7,001 nt of DNA from positions 1 through 7,001 of the forward strand of contig CAJXRJ010000405.1 in NCBI GenBank assembly GCA_913058555.1, written 5' to 3'. This DNA comes from an uncultured bacterium (GTDB lineage Bacteria > Planctomycetota > UBA1135 > GCA-002686595). Under the pieces are notes generated by a model. It had not been told where the DNA came from and did not search any database. It was given only the letters and a program-made list of their open reading frames with translations. Shown piece by piece: positions 6,806 to 7,001 of this stretch (positions are counted from its first letter, which is position 1; each line of letters starts with the position of its first letter). Both the position numbers and the translations under genes were made by a program.

Positions 6806-6812
6806 ACCAGAC

Positions 6813-6843
6813 CCTCGGCCCGGCGTGGCGAGCCGGCCCGGGG
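6813..6843 (+). terminator. Hairpin after the DUF1501 stop, possible terminator
   Basis: CCTCGGCCCGGC (6813-6824) can pair with GCCGGCCCGGGG (6832-6843) around a 7-base loop: 12 positions with one C-C mismatch and one G-T wobble. It starts 7 bases after the DUF1501 stop, the expected place for an operon terminator. No T-run follows, so it is not a classical intrinsic terminator; it may instead block 3' exonucleases or be incidental in GC-rich DNA. Confidence 0.4.
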
Positions 6844-6953
6844 CGAGGAGTCGGTACCGGCGTGGGTCCGCAGAGGCGACCTCCGGGGCTTGTGCAGGCC
6901 TAGGGGAGTGGGCTTATGAGGGTCTCGAGTTTGGCGCGTGCCTGGAAGTAGGC
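6844..6953. other. Noncoding tail of the genomic sequence, nothing recognised
   Basis: These 110 bases between the hairpin and the adapter hold no credible gene, RNA or repeat that I can see. The only ATG reading frame nearby (from 6916) stops after 11 codons. As the last bases before an untrimmed adapter, they may rest on thin read coverage. Confidence 0.5.
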
Positions 6954-7001
6954 CTGTCTCTTATACACATCTCCGAGCCCACGAGACTAGGCATGATCTC
7001 G
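6954..7001 (+). other. Illumina Nextera adapter read-through (sequencing artefact, not genome)
   Basis: Positions 6954-6972 are CTGTCTCTTATACACATCT, the 19-base Tn5 mosaic end used in Nextera libraries. Next, 6973-6987 are CCGAGCCCACGAGAC, the read-2 transposase adapter tail. The 8 bases at 6988-6995 (TAGGCATG) sit exactly where the i7 index belongs and match, from memory, Nextera index N706. The last six bases (ATCTCG) are the start of the P7 sequence. All four parts are in the right order and spacing, so this is untrimmed library adapter assembled onto a contig end, not a Tn5 transposon. The last genomic base is at or before 6953. Confidence 0.98.

Noticed and set aside
6954..6972. Perfect Tn5 mosaic end, which could be called a transposon terminus
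   Set aside because: It is directly followed by the Nextera read-2 adapter, an 8-base index and P7 bases. That is a library artefact; no transposase gene or second end is present.

Overview
The window is GC-rich, densely coding bacterial DNA that most resembles a Planctomycetota genome. Two things point there. The exported protein at 1142-2173 ends in a C-terminal domain that I remember as recurring in many secreted planctomycete proteins. The window also carries a DUF1800/DUF1501 gene pair, which is frequent in Planctomycetota and other environmental Gram-negative groups. The assignment rests on recall, not on a search.

Left part (1-2173, minus strand): an S41-family (C-terminal-processing-like) serine protease runs off the left edge just after its nucleophile motif. 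Upstream of it in transcription is a signal-peptide-bearing beta-rich secreted protein with the planctomycete-type C-terminal domain. A 188-base divergent intergenic region (2174-2361) with a strong GC-rich hairpin separates these from the right-hand genes.

Right part (2362-6805, plus strand): five closely packed genes look like one operon. They are an ECF-type sigma factor, a small single-pass membrane protein overlapping it by one base, an exported Spy/CpxP/ZraP-like helical protein, a DUF1800 protein, and a Tat-exported DUF1501 protein. The first three match the component types of the CnrH (sigma), CnrY (short membrane anti-sigma) and CnrX (periplasmic helical-hairpin metal sensor) system, here placed directly upstream of two exported DUF proteins. 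The working model is an envelope-sensing sigma/anti-sigma module that may control the DUF1800/DUF1501 pair. The gene order is seen; the regulation and the ligand are inference.

Right edge (6806-7001): a hairpin follows the DUF1501 stop and about 110 unremarkable bases come next. The last 48 bases (6954-7001) are not genomic. They match the Illumina Nextera read-through adapter: Tn5 mosaic end, read-2 adapter tail, an 8-base index and the start of the P7 sequence. The contig therefore ends in untrimmed adapter.
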